A stretch of 64,000 nucleotides of DNA from positions 24,543,379 through 24,607,378 of the forward strand of contig OX235263.1 in assembly GCA_944472135.2 (NCBI GenBank), written 5' to 3'. Below the pieces are notes generated by a model. It saw nothing but the letters and a program-made list of their open reading frames with translations. It searched no databases and was not told the origin of the DNA. Numbering within the stretch: position 1 is the stretch's first letter; each line of letters begins with the position of its first letter. The position numbers and the translations under genes were made by a program. Shown here in pieces: positions 19,510 through 30,749 of this stretch. Source of the stretch: Trichobilharzia regenti. Its lineage: Eukaryota; Platyhelminthes; Trematoda; Strigeidida; Schistosomatidae.

Positions 19510-20165
19510 TCCAGCTAGAACTAGAGAAAATGCGCATTGTCTAAATCGAAAAGGAAATTAACTTGGAAAGATTACGACAGGCAAACCGTGAACGTTTCGA
19601 ACATAAGAAGTCACTTATTACACCTTCCGCCTCTCTTGCACCTGGTACGTTTTCCTAACGTTGAATTTGATAGAAGCATGTGTAAGTTTCTGGACATGCC
19701 TACGAGAAAGAGAGATAATTAGGGTTTTATGACAACCCTATAAATTATTGGAATTTCATAAAGAATTTTGAAGACTGATTGGACAATGATGCTTTCGGGC
19801 TAAAATGAATAAATTACTTGATTCAGTACTGTGATGGAGAGACAGAAGATGTTATCAAGCGCTGTGTTCCGTTACATCCGGAAGAAGGATACTATAAAAC
19901 CTTAGAATTATCGCAGGAAGCACTTGGGCAAAAGCATGTCTTGGTCCTAGCCTTCATAGACAAACTCCAGGATTTTCCAAATGGAAGGGGTAACGACGCG
20001 CAAGATCCAAGCGTGCGGACTGACGCTTCAGCGAATGAACTGTATTTCAGATTTGAAGTCTGATAAGACTACTACTGAACAACACCTAGTACTGAAACTC
20101 CCTGTATATTCTCAAAGAGAATGGGTTAAAGTTGCTTGAAACATCACAAAGAGCGGTCGTGAATC
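19510..20165 (+). mobile_element. BEL/Pao LTR-retrotransposon gag remnant
   Basis: Broken + strand pieces read NLERLRQANRERFEHKKSLI, then INYWNFIKNF, LIQYCDGETEDVIKRCVPLH, PEEGYYKTLELSQEALGQKH, and TTTEQHLVLKLPVYSQREW. This order (coiled coil, PxxWxxFxxxF, helical gag core) is that of BEL/Pao gag (DUF1759-like), as in the schistosome Sinbad group. No LTR, protease or RT is attached, and internal stops show it is dead. Confidence 0.75.
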
Positions 20166-20189
20166 ATCGTTTGGTGGCTTAAGCTTATG

Positions 20190-20345
20190 TCTGTCTGTTT
20201 CCGACATAGAACTTTGCACAAATGTGCGGAAGTTCAAGTCGCCACACTCCGTGTAGCACGCGAAGCAAGAGAAGAAAGTACAAGAAAAGCATAATAGAAA
20301 CAGTGAGCAGAGGTGTGAGACAAAGGAGTAATAAAGAAAAGCTTA
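20190..20345 (-). mobile_element. RTE family 1 LINE 3'-end fragment
   Basis: The + strand shows the family 1 end in reverse (GACATAGAACTTTGCACAAA, AAGTTCAAGTCGCCACACTC, AGCAAGAGAAGAAAGTAC). It is almost the same as 22255-22350. Confidence 0.75.
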
Positions 20346-20691
20346 TTCGTCAAGGAGAAATTAGGCATCGCTAACACACTAGGGTATGCCCAGCTGATTA
20401 GTAGGCATTCCATCGGAAGGAAAAATAAAGAAAAATTCTAATCCTGACTCTACATACTGAGTATTTTTTACCCAACTTTCAGACAATAATGTTGAGAATC
20501 CGACTAAATAATTCTAAGAAGGAATCGCGTATATTCATGTTCAGGAGACAATTTTGTAGAGCACAATGCCTGCAGTTTAAAGACTCTGATAGTGAGGACC
20601 AAAAGCATCTGCAAGTAAATTTAATCCTACAATAACATTATTTATCACAGGTATAATGCACACAACATCACATATCATCAAGGAATTACTT

Positions 20692-20697
20692 TTTATT
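20692..20697 (-). terminator. Candidate poly(A) signal for the RNF146-like gene
   Basis: AATAAA on the minus strand, about 290 bases downstream of the stop at 20984. Confidence 0.4.
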
Positions 20698-20731
20698 TAA
20701 AACACGCTTAGGGCATTATATAAGATAAAAG

Positions 20732-20754
20732 TATATATATATATATATATATAT
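20732..20754. repeat. TA microsatellite
   Basis: Run of about eleven TA units. Confidence 0.9.
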
Positions 20755-20983
20755 TTTTAAAAATTTCTGTACTATCTAAAACAGTTTGTTTTTTCTAAGC
20801 TTTGTGTATATGATACAACATTTAAAAATTTTCTCCAGAGATAAGCGTTCCTCAATGAGTCTTAAAAAGTGATCACAGTTATGAAAACAAAATGACTTGA
20901 TTGTGAATTTTCGTTTCCGGACGCATATAAGCAAAGGAAAAGACGACGACAGAGAAGTCAGTGTATGAATGTGAATGCTTTCA

Positions 20984-21397
20984 TCATGTGTGTTGATTAT
21001 GTGATTTTGTTGCGGAGGAGGTGGTGCTTGTATCACTCTGATTACGTGGTCCAGATGAAATAGATCTATGGACGGCGTCAGCTGTATACGCTAATCCAAT
21101 GCTTGTATTACCGAAAGAATGCGGAGTACGTGACCGACTTGAACGTAATACTCGGCCATGTGTTGAAGATCCAGGATTTGAAGTGGAAGCTGAAGAATTT
21201 GAAGGAGGAATACAGCTGGTAGTAGGAAGTGTATCAGAGTTAGAAATACTAGCTTCATCACATCTGGGTGTTTTAGAAATTATATCAGCGCTAGATGCTT
21301 GAATCGAGGAAAGCTTTATTCCAGCAACACCTTTCTTTTCACAACTCAATAAATCCCGTTTAATTCGACGTAAACGTCCAGAACGATCTTTGCGTAT
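20984..21397 (-). CDS. RNF146: RNF146-like exon 3: end of WWE and C-terminal tail
   Basis: Acceptor CTCAAAG on the minus strand at 21398; phase 0. It starts [15 protein letters not shown], continuing the WWE fold, then GVAGIKL and a Ser/Thr/Asn-rich tail ending SHNQHT with TGA at 20984-20986. A minor + strand frame here is a shadow. Confidence 0.88.
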   Translation of the reverse strand: MRKDRSGRLRRIKRDLLSCEKKGVAGIKLSSIQASSADIISKTPRCDEASISNSDTLPTTSCIPPSNSSASTSNPGSSTHGRVLRSSRSRTPHSFGNTSIGLAYTADAVHRSISSGPRNQSDTSTTSSATKSHNQHT

Positions 21398-24300
21398 CTT
21401 TGAGAAAGAAAGTAGGGGTAAATACATTACGTAATGAGATCAAAGTTAATTTTACAATAAAACATTACACGATTTAAGCAACTTATTTATGGTGCAATCA
21501 GAAAACAAAACACCATGTTTGTAGCGAAAATAAGACTTCATCTGACTGACTAGGGCACCTGAAACAGACGGATTATTGGCATATTGCGTGACCACACACA
21601 GCTCAAGTGACAACTGTTTGTCGTCAGCCACACACGACCTTTCTAAAATGGTTTTCGGAGCTGCATGCGTATTAGGATCTAACCGCCGGCTACGGACCTC
21701 AAGCAGGGAAAAACTGGTATGTAGAATTTTCGTATAGACTTTTTCTAACCCTTTGCCATCTACAGAGTGGAGAGAGACATGCTGGGCATCTCAGAGAAAT
21801 ACCTTACTGCTGTTACATGTCTATTCCCTAGCACACCTACACACTCCAAACACAGTGTAAACAATTAACACTACAACGGTAACCACTTTTAGTCTAGCCT
21901 CTATCCAAACGACCTCTTTCTGGCAGATTGGTAGGACCTGCAAAAACATTAGTTTCAGCTAAAGGTAACTGCTGCTCCTTGGGGGTCACTACAAAATGCT
22001 AGTGCGAACACCACATCAAGGTAGTGGCTATTGGCTGGGACTCAATCACGTGTTTCACTAAATAAAGCGTCTTACAGGTTGTTTAACACCAGTCATTATC
22101 AATAGGAGAACTTTTGAAGAAAGTTACCACTTTTACTAGACAGCATCGTCTCAACTACAGGCAACACCGATGAGGATGTCAACACTAGAATTGGAAGGGT
22201 AAGAAAAAAACTTCAATGCTCTGAAATCCGTTTGGAAAACTGCAACAATCAGTCTGTCTGTTTTCGACATAGAACTTTGCACACATGTGCGACAGTTCAA
22301 GTCGCCACACTCCCTCCTTGTACCGCACAAAGCAAGAGAACAAAGTGGAAGAAATGAACAATGGAGACAGTAAACAGAGGTGTGAGACAAAGGAATAGTA
22401 GTAACGAAGATCAAAACAGTTTCATTGGAAATCATAAGTCACAAGGAGTAGATGCATCTGAGCTGTCATTGAGAACGATTTTGAGCCATATCACTGATTG
22501 TTTCCAGCCATTGGTTTTTACCGTCCCGAAGAACCCAACCAGCCAAGAAGTCTACACCTTCCTACGTAGCTTAGACTAACTGTTGTAGATTTCATTGACT
22601 GGTGAGGCCATGTTTTGGTTTGATCGCCGCTAGCTCTTTTCCAGCCTGACCCTATATCCGCTAACATTGCCCGTCTGTCGAGGAAGGCGATGACTAGGCA
22701 TACATGCGTAACACATGTCCTAACCATCTCAGTCTTTGTAACTTCACAACTTCGTCGATTGATTTCCCCTCACACCTACCTAGCACTCGACGTCTAACCT
22801 CAATACTGCTCACCTTATTATGTCACTTCACATGGGAGATAGAACGCAGGCACCTATGATCAAAGACAGCTAGCTTGTCTTTTCATGTCTTCCAATATCA
22901 ATGGCCAGGTCTCGCTCACAGCCATAAAGGAGGACGGAGCGGACTGATGAGCAGTACACCCGCCCTTTGGTCGATAGTCGAACATCTCGTCTACGCCAGA
23001 GTCGGCGTAAACTGGCATATGCGAGGAAGTCCTACTCACTGCCTTCACGTGGCGGAGGTGTTTCTCACTAAAGCGAGAGGGCAAAAGCGGATGCCCGGCG
23101 CTCTCCACCGGGTTGACTGTCCATTGGATGACAGTCTAGGGGAGATGGCTAAACCCTGATTCCAAACCTTCAACGACTGGCGTATGAAGCTCACCGACAG
23201 ACGTATGGACAAAGGGCTTGTTGGATGTCCTGGATGTCTGGCCCCATTCAAAAAGGCGTATGAACCGAACTCCGGTCACCGGCTGCCAATGGATAGTGGA
23301 CTCCCTACTCCACTCCTACTGCCTTGTAGGTCACACTTGGCTGTGTAAAGGCTAGAGCTGCACTCTCAAACAAAAGGCCGAGCGATTCTGGGGACATCAC
23401 TGGTACCAAATTCCCAAGAAACTTCACGAACTCGTTTATGAAGCCGGCTCATCCTCCCGTAGGAGATAGCCGAAGTAAAGTAAGTATATGCGAAACTAGC
23501 CCTCTGTATCCGTGGTGAGATTTCGTCAGAGATCAACCCGTTGGCACTGGCTGATGATACTTCCCAAATAAGTGAAGCGGTCAACGTGCTCTACTACTTC
23601 ACTCCCTATTTCTAATCTAGGAGTCGGTGTAGTCCAGTCCTGTAACATCATCTTGCATTTGGCGGGAGCGAATCGCATGCCAAACATTTGCAGATTGCAG
23701 TTCAAGGTGTTTAGAAGACACTGCATATTTTCAGCGTCCTCGCCTAGAAGGACTATATCATCTGCATATTCTAAGTCGACGAGATTATTCCCTGGTAGCA
23801 AGTCAATCAGGGAACAATCAGTACAAAGAACAAAATTAGGATTTTCAACACAAATATTAAGTCAGTCAGGAAAAGGATTAACAACAAAAGCTTCAGACTT
23901 TTATCAGCAACTGCATTTGCTCAAAACTGAAGTTCAAATGACCAGAAAGAATATTAGCAACAAGAAAATCTGGAAAACGAATCAATCCACGACCTACTGC
24001 TAAACAAATATGTCGAGGAAAATTGATATGGATCGGAAACACGCCGAACAGACCATTGAATGACATCGTGCACACTCCTAGGGCGAATGCTGATAAAACT
24101 CAGAGTCCTCCGAATATCTTGTCAGTACTTGGCATGTAATTTGTGTCTGTCAAATGTAAGAAGATACTAAAGGATTGGAATACATAGACTCCAAGCTTTA
24201 AGACAGAAAGTGAAATGGTAGAGCATGTTGACCACTACATCATCAGTTCCAATGAACTGATTCCTGACGAAATCTCAGCACAGATACAAAAGGCTCGTGT

Positions 24301-27300
24301 GGCATTCACTAGCTTACGTCATTCCTAGCGTAAACGCGATATCCCCTAATCCCCTCCCCCCCCAAAGAATGTGTGTACTGAGCACCAGTTTGCTCTGTCC
24401 TTTTTTTACAGCTGTGAGATGACTACTGAAATTAGAAGATATGAAAAGACTAGCTGTCTTTGGTCATAGGTGTCTGAGTTCTATCTCATTTGTTAGGCTG
24501 TATAATAGGGCGAGTAATATTAAGTTAAGATGTACGGTGTTAGACAGGAAAGGAAAATTAATTGAGATGGCTAGGACATTAGTTACGCATACCCAGCCAC
24601 CATCTTCCCTGACGGGAAATGTTAGTTGACAAAGAATTGGGTTGGAAAAGAGCCAGGGTTGGTCAAACCAAAACCTGCCATCAGTCCATGAAATTTTTGA
24701 CTGTTGGTTCTAGCCATTCAAGTAGGGAGATGTAGACTTCCTGACTGGTTGGGGTTCTCGGGATGCTAAAAAACCAATGACTGAAAACTATTGGTGATAA
24801 GGTTCAAAATCATTTTCAACGGAATGGATTTTTCGTGATCCTCCACATAACCATTAAATCCTATTGTTTTTTCATATTACTATTCTTTTTGCTGACATTT
24901 CTGTGTATTACTGTTCACTTGGGATCTCTTTCCTCTCTCTCTTTTGGTAAATGAAGTGTAGCAACTTGTAGTGTTGCACCTCTGTGCAAAGGTCTATGCT
25001 GAAACCACTCAGTCAGTTTAGCTTCAATCTGTATTCATGGTGAACATTGTATAATATCAGCAATCAACGAATTATAACATACAGATGAAAGAACACCTTA
25101 TTTCACTTGTTAAAAATTCCTTTGCGTTCTCCTCAGTGGAACATCGTACTTCAAGCTTTAGCAGTGGTGTTTTTACGGGGTGGGTTTACTAGACACCCTA
25201 GCCCAACCTTCCCTCTTTATCGGGATTGTAACCGGCCAAGGAAGGTAAAAGTGTGCACCGGTCGGGACTCGAACCCGGGACCACGTGTATGGTCAGCCAG
25301 CGCTCTACCACTGACCCACCCCGACGTACATTTTTCAGAATGCTGAAGTTTAATCATTATGTGGAATTGTGCTCATTTAGCATAAATACCAATGGGAAGG
25401 AAACATTGCTGAACAATAATGATACTGACTTTATGAATAATACAGTGTGTTATCACAAATTAATACACAAAAACTCACTTGAGTCATATTCTTTAAATCT
25501 ATAACATAAATATAACCTGCAATTGTTAACTCATGAGATGGTAATTGTTTGTTAAATGCATTTTCTAACTCATAGCATGTACGTTCATCGTATTGCCACC
25601 AACCTTGAAAACCTTCGTAGAACCAGGCATAATCTGAACATTGATATTGATTTGAACTGGAAGCATTGCCTTCGTCTACTGTTGATTGTTGTGGTTGGAT
25701 TGACAAACATTTACATGAATCGACTAGTTGATTTATTTCATCAAGTCGATCTTTTTCACTTTTTACGCAGACTGAAATGATACAAAGTTAAAGCATTGTT
25801 TGTAAATTTTTTATGAAACGTTATCCAATAATCAATGAATGTCACAAAATGGTATTTTCAAATATTATTCCACTGAAGTTCATACTGTGTGCGTCGTCGG
25901 TGGTTCAATGGCAGAAAGCTTGTCAACCACTCACGTGACGCACTTCTTAAACCTTACTAAGCTGGTAGTAAGCCTGATAAAGTTGGAGGGGTTGGGGGTG
26001 AGGACAGTAACCCCACCCCGTAAAAAAAAGAAACCAAGGCAAAGTTAAACTTTAAACACCACTAACTACCAATCAGTAAGTGGCCCAGAAAGGACCAATC
26101 ACGCGAAGGAGGCATTTTTGTGTATGGAATACATATATTTATGAAAAAATTGCATAAAAACTGTGTAAAAGTGTTACAGAGGATAGCTTCCTCTCACATG
26201 GGATAAAAATAGTTCTGTTTTAGGTTGATGTATCAACAGAGTATAATTCCATTGTGGGCAAAGTTTATTTTAATAAAGTTTCAAAGATTGTGCTCGTAAC
26301 GTCATCAGTAAATATTACTACTGCATAACACTGTGAGACTTTATCAGAATAAATTTTACCCACAATGGAATTAAACTATACCACAGTGCATAAGTTCTAT
26401 TCTTATGTCAACAGAGTAATTTAACCACATTCTATGCATGTAATTATTTAGGTCTTCTAACCCTAATCTTTCCTGAACCTAATCCTAACGTGAAAATATC
26501 CCTAAACTAACTGTACTTTAACTCGAAGCAAATCTACCGTCGCCTTTGTTAGATTAACCTAACCCTAACTTGCCCTTGGCTTGAAGAGTAACCTAATCTT
26601 TCGCAAACCTAAGCTGAAACTTGCCAGATATCCTATTTAATAACATAACACCCTTCGATGAGCATATTCTACTGATGATGACAATACTATTTGCCGAATT
26701 CCACCAATTTGCTCAGTGAGCTTTTCAAGGTAATTGGTGCGGTCGCACTCCACTGGTAGTTCGTGGTGCTTAAAGTTTAACTTGGCTGAAACCACTGCTA
26801 CTGAAACTATAAAGCATTAACCTGAAGCCTAATATATCCTCTTCGGATCGTAGAGGAATAAAAAAGGGTTTGTACTGCCAAATAATCTGCTATTATTCAA
26901 AAATGCGCGAACTACTTTCAAGACTGGAATGAAACTATAGACTAGCAAATATGAGGTAATAAATCTGTTTCTATCAAATACGAAGGAAGGAGTAGATTTT
27001 GAAAGTTGTCATCCAGAGTATCCCATCACTGTTTATACTAAACATCTTCAGCAGTACAGTAAACAACCAAATTACACCAATCTATCTGGCTCATACCACA
27101 CTCAACATTTCCCCAACATAATTCTACTACGTCGAGGAAGTCAACAGCTGGATATGAGTAAGTGATTGATTTGACAGCCGACGACACCTTTATATCTTTT
27201 ACATTCAGCGACCACATTTCACGTATATATAAAGTGAAGCAGAAAGAAGTGTTGCGTGTGTGTCACTGTCAGTCATAATAACAGGATATTTCACTTCAGT

Positions 27301-27996
27301 CAAAGATGAGGCCACAGGAAGTCTTGGACTTGGGTTTCGTCCTAGTTGGCATTTACCAGCCAACAAGGCGGCGTATCTGCAACCTTGAAGGAACTAATGT
27401 CCCTACCCCTGAGATTCGAATCCACGTCGCTCAGTGCTGCAGTCAGAGACGTTACCAGTAAGCTAGTCGAGGTCGCAACTGACCTCCTGTAGGACTGTAG
27501 TGGATACTTTGATTGGACACTAGTAACTAGTGTCAACTAGCAGGAAACCTATGTCCAAGATTTCCTGCCGATTGCCTTCAATCATCTAATATCTTATATG
27601 TACATATATAATCTAGTAGTCATGATAACATCAAGCATCGAATAATTGAGTTGCACTTCAGTTCACAACAACCTGTATGTATTAAGATAAGTATCAGTGT
27701 AGAATAAATTAAACTATTAAGTTTATTGGATTACAAATTAGATAAAGCTTACCATTAACAAGTTTGGGATCATCAAAGAAACGCGAAGAAAATCTACTAC
27801 GACACATAGGACATTTCAATCTATGAAAAGCACAACCTTTGATGCATAAAAAGCAAAATATATGCCCACAGGGTAATTGTGCAGGATGAATAAAATTTTG
27901 TAAACATATACTGCACTCTAGACTGTCAACTATCATATTATATGATGGTGCACTTGTGTTACACAAAGTGCAGATCTCAAATATTGTGAAGAATAC
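20984..27996 (-). CDS. RNF146: RING + WWE E3 ubiquitin ligase, RNF146 (Iduna) type
   Basis: Three minus-strand exons (27996-27753, 25771-25479, 21397-20984) join in frame to give 296 residues from the ATG at 27936. A C3HC4 RING is complete (C8, C11, C23, H25, C28, C31, C42, C45). A WWE domain follows at about 108-175 with [33 protein letters not shown] and the basic RRIKRD end, then KKGVAGIKL, as in vertebrate RNF146. The C-terminal 110 residues are Ser/Thr-rich. In animals this protein binds iso-ADP-ribose through WWE and ubiquitinates PARylated proteins such as axin. Human RNF146 is 359 aa, so this is shorter at both ends; an upstream exon for the N-terminus is possible. It converges with the + strand gene ending at 18552. 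Confidence 0.88.
21430..22235. other. RNF146 intron 2, unclassified sequence
   Basis: Mixed-composition sequence without a recognisable repeat core or supported exon. Confidence 0.4.
22240..23830 (-). mobile_element. RTE family 1 LINE, 5'-truncated, interrupted
   Basis: The minus strand reads [20 protein letters not shown] (RT motif C) near 23740-23800, [28 protein letters not shown], and farther on the C-terminal words of RTE elements. The 3' end near 22250 carries the ACTTTGCACACATGTGCGAC end. A 461-bp GC-rich block (23025-23485) interrupts it. Frames are broken. Confidence 0.85.
23025..23485. mobile_element. GC-rich 461-bp insertion with 8-bp target duplication, unidentified
   Basis: ATATGCGA occurs at 23017-23024 and again at 23486-23493. 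The LINE sequence without the block is seen intact at 28700-28750 (ATATGCAAAACTAGC in the matching orientation after reversal). The block is clearly richer in GC than its surroundings and has no obvious terminal inverted repeats or long ORF. It could be a non-autonomous element or a piece of another retroelement. Confidence 0.6.
23815..24065 (+). mobile_element. RTE family 2 LINE fragment
   Basis: Matches 39565-39850 at DNA level: GATTTTCAACACAAATATTA, GACTTTTATCAGCAACTGCA, CCAGAAAGAATATTAGCAAC and TATGGATCGG. Confidence 0.65.
24066..25020 (+). mobile_element. RTE family 1 LINE, strongly decayed
   Basis: The order of family 1 is preserved: GATAAAACTCAGAGTCCTCC, GTAGAGCATGTTGACCACTA, CGAAATCTCAGCACAGATAC, AGATATGAAAAGACTAGCTG and the end GTGTAGCAACTTG...GCACCTCTGTG. 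Many stops are present. Confidence 0.75.
25135..25335 (-). repeat. SINE family A with LINE-like tail, minus strand
   Basis: The minus strand reads GGTGGGTCAGTGGTAGAGCG, GGTCCCGGGTTCGAGTCCCG, a body with GGTAGGGAAGG-like sequence and a tail GAAGTACGATGTTCCACTGA. The tail again resembles the RTE family 2 end. Confidence 0.75.
25479..25771 (-). CDS. RNF146: RNF146-like exon 2: linker and WWE domain
   Basis: Acceptor CATTTCAG on the minus strand, donor GTGAGT at 25478. 293 nt; it completes a codon split after its first base and ends in phase 0. It encodes a short coiled linker ([16 protein letters not shown]) and most of WWE, with the conserved [18 protein letters not shown] and [10 protein letters not shown]. 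These include the aromatic residues that line the iso-ADP-ribose pocket in the family. Confidence 0.9.
25880..26035 (+). repeat. SINE family A relative
   Basis: GTCGTCGGTGGTTCAATGGC head, then CACTTCTTAAACCTTACTAA and a GGGGTGAGGACAGTAACCCC end followed by an A-run. The B-box region is lost. Confidence 0.6.
26241..26380. repeat. Foldback (MITE-like) element
   Basis: Arms at 26241-26279 and 26338-26380 are reverse complements with few differences (TTCCATTGTGGGCAAAGTTT against its mirror). The spacer is about 58 bp. No coding. Confidence 0.6.
26455..26640. repeat. Degenerate CCCTAA-like repeats
   Basis: Scattered CTAACCCTAAT, ACCTAATCCTAAC, AACCTAACCCTAACT resemble the TTAGGG telomere repeat in reverse, heavily decayed. 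Confidence 0.35.
26641..27305. other. RNF146 intron 1, no gene seen
   Basis: No supported exon or recognised repeat. Confidence 0.4.
27310..27515 (-). repeat. SINE family B, minus strand
   Basis: The minus strand reads TAGCTTACTGGTAACGTCTC, GACGTGGATTCGAATCTCAG, GGGTAGGGACATTAGTTCCT. Same family as 57505-57625 and 13240-13450. Confidence 0.7.
27753..27996 (-). CDS. RNF146: RNF146-like exon 1 seen here: RING finger
   Basis: Acceptor TTTCCTAG on the minus strand; an in-frame TAG precedes it, so this exon either joins an upstream exon in phase 0 or starts at the ATG at 27936. I prefer the ATG because it is seven codons from the first RING cysteine. C3HC4 ligands are all present ([26 protein letters not shown]). 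Donor GTAAGC at 27752, phase 1 out. Confidence 0.9.
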
Positions 27997-28159
27997 CTAG
28001 GAAATTAAAAAAAAGACTATCAATACAATCGATTGTTGAGAATCTTTTAATAAAAACAGTAAGTTTTCGGTGGATGGTAACAAAATTATGTGCATAAGAC
28101 ATGAGTAATAATATTAAATAATAATAACGACTTTATTCTAAACAGCACGTTTGATACTA

Positions 28160-28490
28160 TCCGCTAGTGGTAGTCAAACCGAAACACGGCCTCATCAGTC
28201 AATGAAATCCACAACAGTTAGTTTAAGCCAGTCACGTAGGAAAGTGTAAACTTCCTGACTGACTGGTTGAGGTCCTCGGGATGATAAAAACCAATCAAGG
28301 CTGGGCTGGAAACAATTGGTGATATCACTCAAAGTCGTTCTCAATGCCTGGCACAGATGCATTCACTCTTTGTGATTTATAATATACGAAAAAATTCTAT
28401 TTTGCTTCCATAATACTATTCGTTTTCCCTCACTCACTTCTGTTTAATATACCTCTTTGCTTTCTTCTCTTGCTTTGTGTGCTACATGGA
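28160..28490 (+). mobile_element. RTE family 1 LINE 3' fragment
   Basis: GTCAAACCGAAACACGGCCT, CACGTAGGAAAGTGTAAACT, TTCTCTTGCTTTGTGTGCTA: the last 300 bp of family 1. It is directly followed by a second copy. Confidence 0.75.
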
Positions 28491-28494
28491 TATG

Positions 28495-29490
28495 CCCGAC
28501 TGAAAGCCTTGAGCTGCAATCTACGAATGTTTGGCATGCGATTCACTCCCGCCAAAAGCAAGATGACGTCACATGACTGGACTACATCAACTCCTAGTTT
28601 GGAAATAGGGAATGAAGTGGTAGAGGACGTTGACCGCTTCACTTATTTGGGAAGTATCATCAGCGAGTGCCAACGGGTTGATCTCTGACGAAATCTCACC
28701 ATGGATACAGAGGGCTAGTTTTGCATATGCCAGTTTACGCCGTCTCTGGCGTAGACGTAATATCCGGCTCGCTATCGAGCAAAGGGCGGGTGTACTGCTC
28801 ATCAGTCCGCTCCGTCCTCCTTTATGGCCTGCTGTGAGATCTGGCCATTGATATTGGAAGACATGAAAAGGCTGACTAGATGTCTTTGATCATAGGTGTC
28901 TGCGTTCTACCTCCCGTGTGAAGTGGCATAATAAGGTGAGCAGTATTGAGGTTAGGCGTCGAGTTCTAGATAGGTGTGAGGGGAAATCAATCGACGAAGT
29001 TGTGAAGTTACAAAGACTGAGATGGTTAGGACATGTGTTACGCATGTATGCCTAGTCATCGCCTTCCTCGACAGACGGGCAATGTTAGCGGATATAGGGT
29101 CAGGCTGGAAAAGAGCTAGCGGCGATCAAACCAAAACATGGAACCAGTCAATGAAATCCACAACAGCTAGTTTAAGCCAGCCAGCCACGTAGGAAGGTGT
29201 AGACTTCTTGGCTGGTTGGGTTCCTCGGGACGGTAAAAACCAATGGCTGGAAACAATCAGTGATATGGCTCAAAATCGTTCTCAATAGCTGGCGCACATG
29301 CTTCCACTCCTTGTGACTTATGATTTCCAATGAAACTGTTTTGTTCTTCGTAACTACTATTCCTTTGTCTCACACCTCTGTTTACTGTCTCTATTGTTCA
29401 TTTCTTCTACTTTGTTCTCTTGCTTTGTGTGCTACAAGGAGGGAGTGTGGCGAATTGAACTGCCGCACATCGGTGTAAAGTTGGCTCCTT
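28495..29490 (+). mobile_element. RTE family 1 LINE, 3' third
   Basis: From FGMRFTPAKSKM through [15 protein letters not shown] and the C-terminal part (GTGTTACGCATGTATGCC), then the 3' end GGCGAATTGAACTGCCGCAC. Broken frames. Confidence 0.8.
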
Positions 29491-30749
29491 AATTAGCTCT
29501 CAGGATAGACGCCTTGAACGCTGGAAAGAACACCTTGAGGAACAATTTAACTTGCCTACAGCCACACTGAACCTCCCCACCATCCAGCACACACCCGAGT
29601 GGGATATAGACACTGGTCCACCGTCCGTAAGTGAAGTCACAAAAGCTATCAGTAATTTGGAACGAGGCAGAGCAGCAGGACCCGACGGAATTATTCCGGA
29701 GGTCTTTAAATATGGGGGTGACATACTAGTTTGTAGATTAACTGAGGTACTAGGCAACGTCTGGGAATCAGAGACAGTGCCATCAGACTGGGATAAGTCA
29801 CTTATTATACCGATATTCAAGAAGGGAAACAAGTCCTCGTGTGATAATCATAGGGGATCAGCCTAACGAACATAGTCTCTAAAATCCTAGGCTCAGTAAT
29901 CATGCATAGACTAAGCAGAACTCGGGGGGAACAGACGAGGGAAAATCAAGGAGGCTTTAGACCAGGTAGAGGGTGCATAGTTCACATCTTCACTCTCCGA
30001 CAGATTCTAGAACATAAACACTTTTCGGCGTCCAACAATTGCCATATTTCTTGACTTGAAGGCAGCCTTCGACTCCGTGGATCGAAAGATACTATGGCAA
30101 TGTCTGACTGTGAAGGGAGTGCTAAGAAAGTACATTGCACTAATCAAGGCACTCTATTCAAACTCATGTAGTCGTGTAAGGGCTTATGGGGAATTGTCAT
30201 CTGAATTGGTAACAACCAGTGGTGTCCGACAGGGATGTCCACTTTCCCTATTTCTGTCTAACTTCATCATAGATATGCTAATGGAAGTATCCTTAACTGA
30301 ACGTAACGACTTAGGAATCGACTTGTTACCAGGGAATAGTCTTATGGACTTAGAATATGCAGATGACATAGTCCTGTTAGGGGAGGATGGTGACAAAATG
30401 CAGAGTCTTCTGAACACTTTGAGCAACAATCTCCGTATGTTTGGCATGCGATTCGCCCCCTGTAAAATGTAAGATGCTGCCTGCTACAGGACTGGACCAC
30501 GTCAACTCCTAACTTAGTGATAGGGAGTGAAGTGATAGAACATGTTGACCACTTCACCTATTTGGGAAGTTGTATTAGCACCAACGGACTGATTGGCGAT
30601 GAAATCTCAGCACGGATCCGAAAAGCTCGAGCTGCTTTCGCTGACTTACACCATCTCTGGCGTAGGTGTGACATCCGGCTGGCTATAAACCAAGGGACGT
30701 GTGTACTGCTCATCAGTTCGCTCCGTCCTTCTCTATGGCTCTGAAACAT
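29490..30749 (+). mobile_element. RTE family 1 LINE, left half of an interrupted copy
   Basis: Open pieces read AAGPDGIIPEVFKYGG, SDWDKSLIIPIFKKGNKSSC, KAAFDSVDRKILWQ, VRQGCPLSLFLSNFIIDML and [14 protein letters not shown], the RT domain in order. The copy stops in GCTCTGAAACAT at 30738-30749 and resumes after the same word at 32541. Confidence 0.9.
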
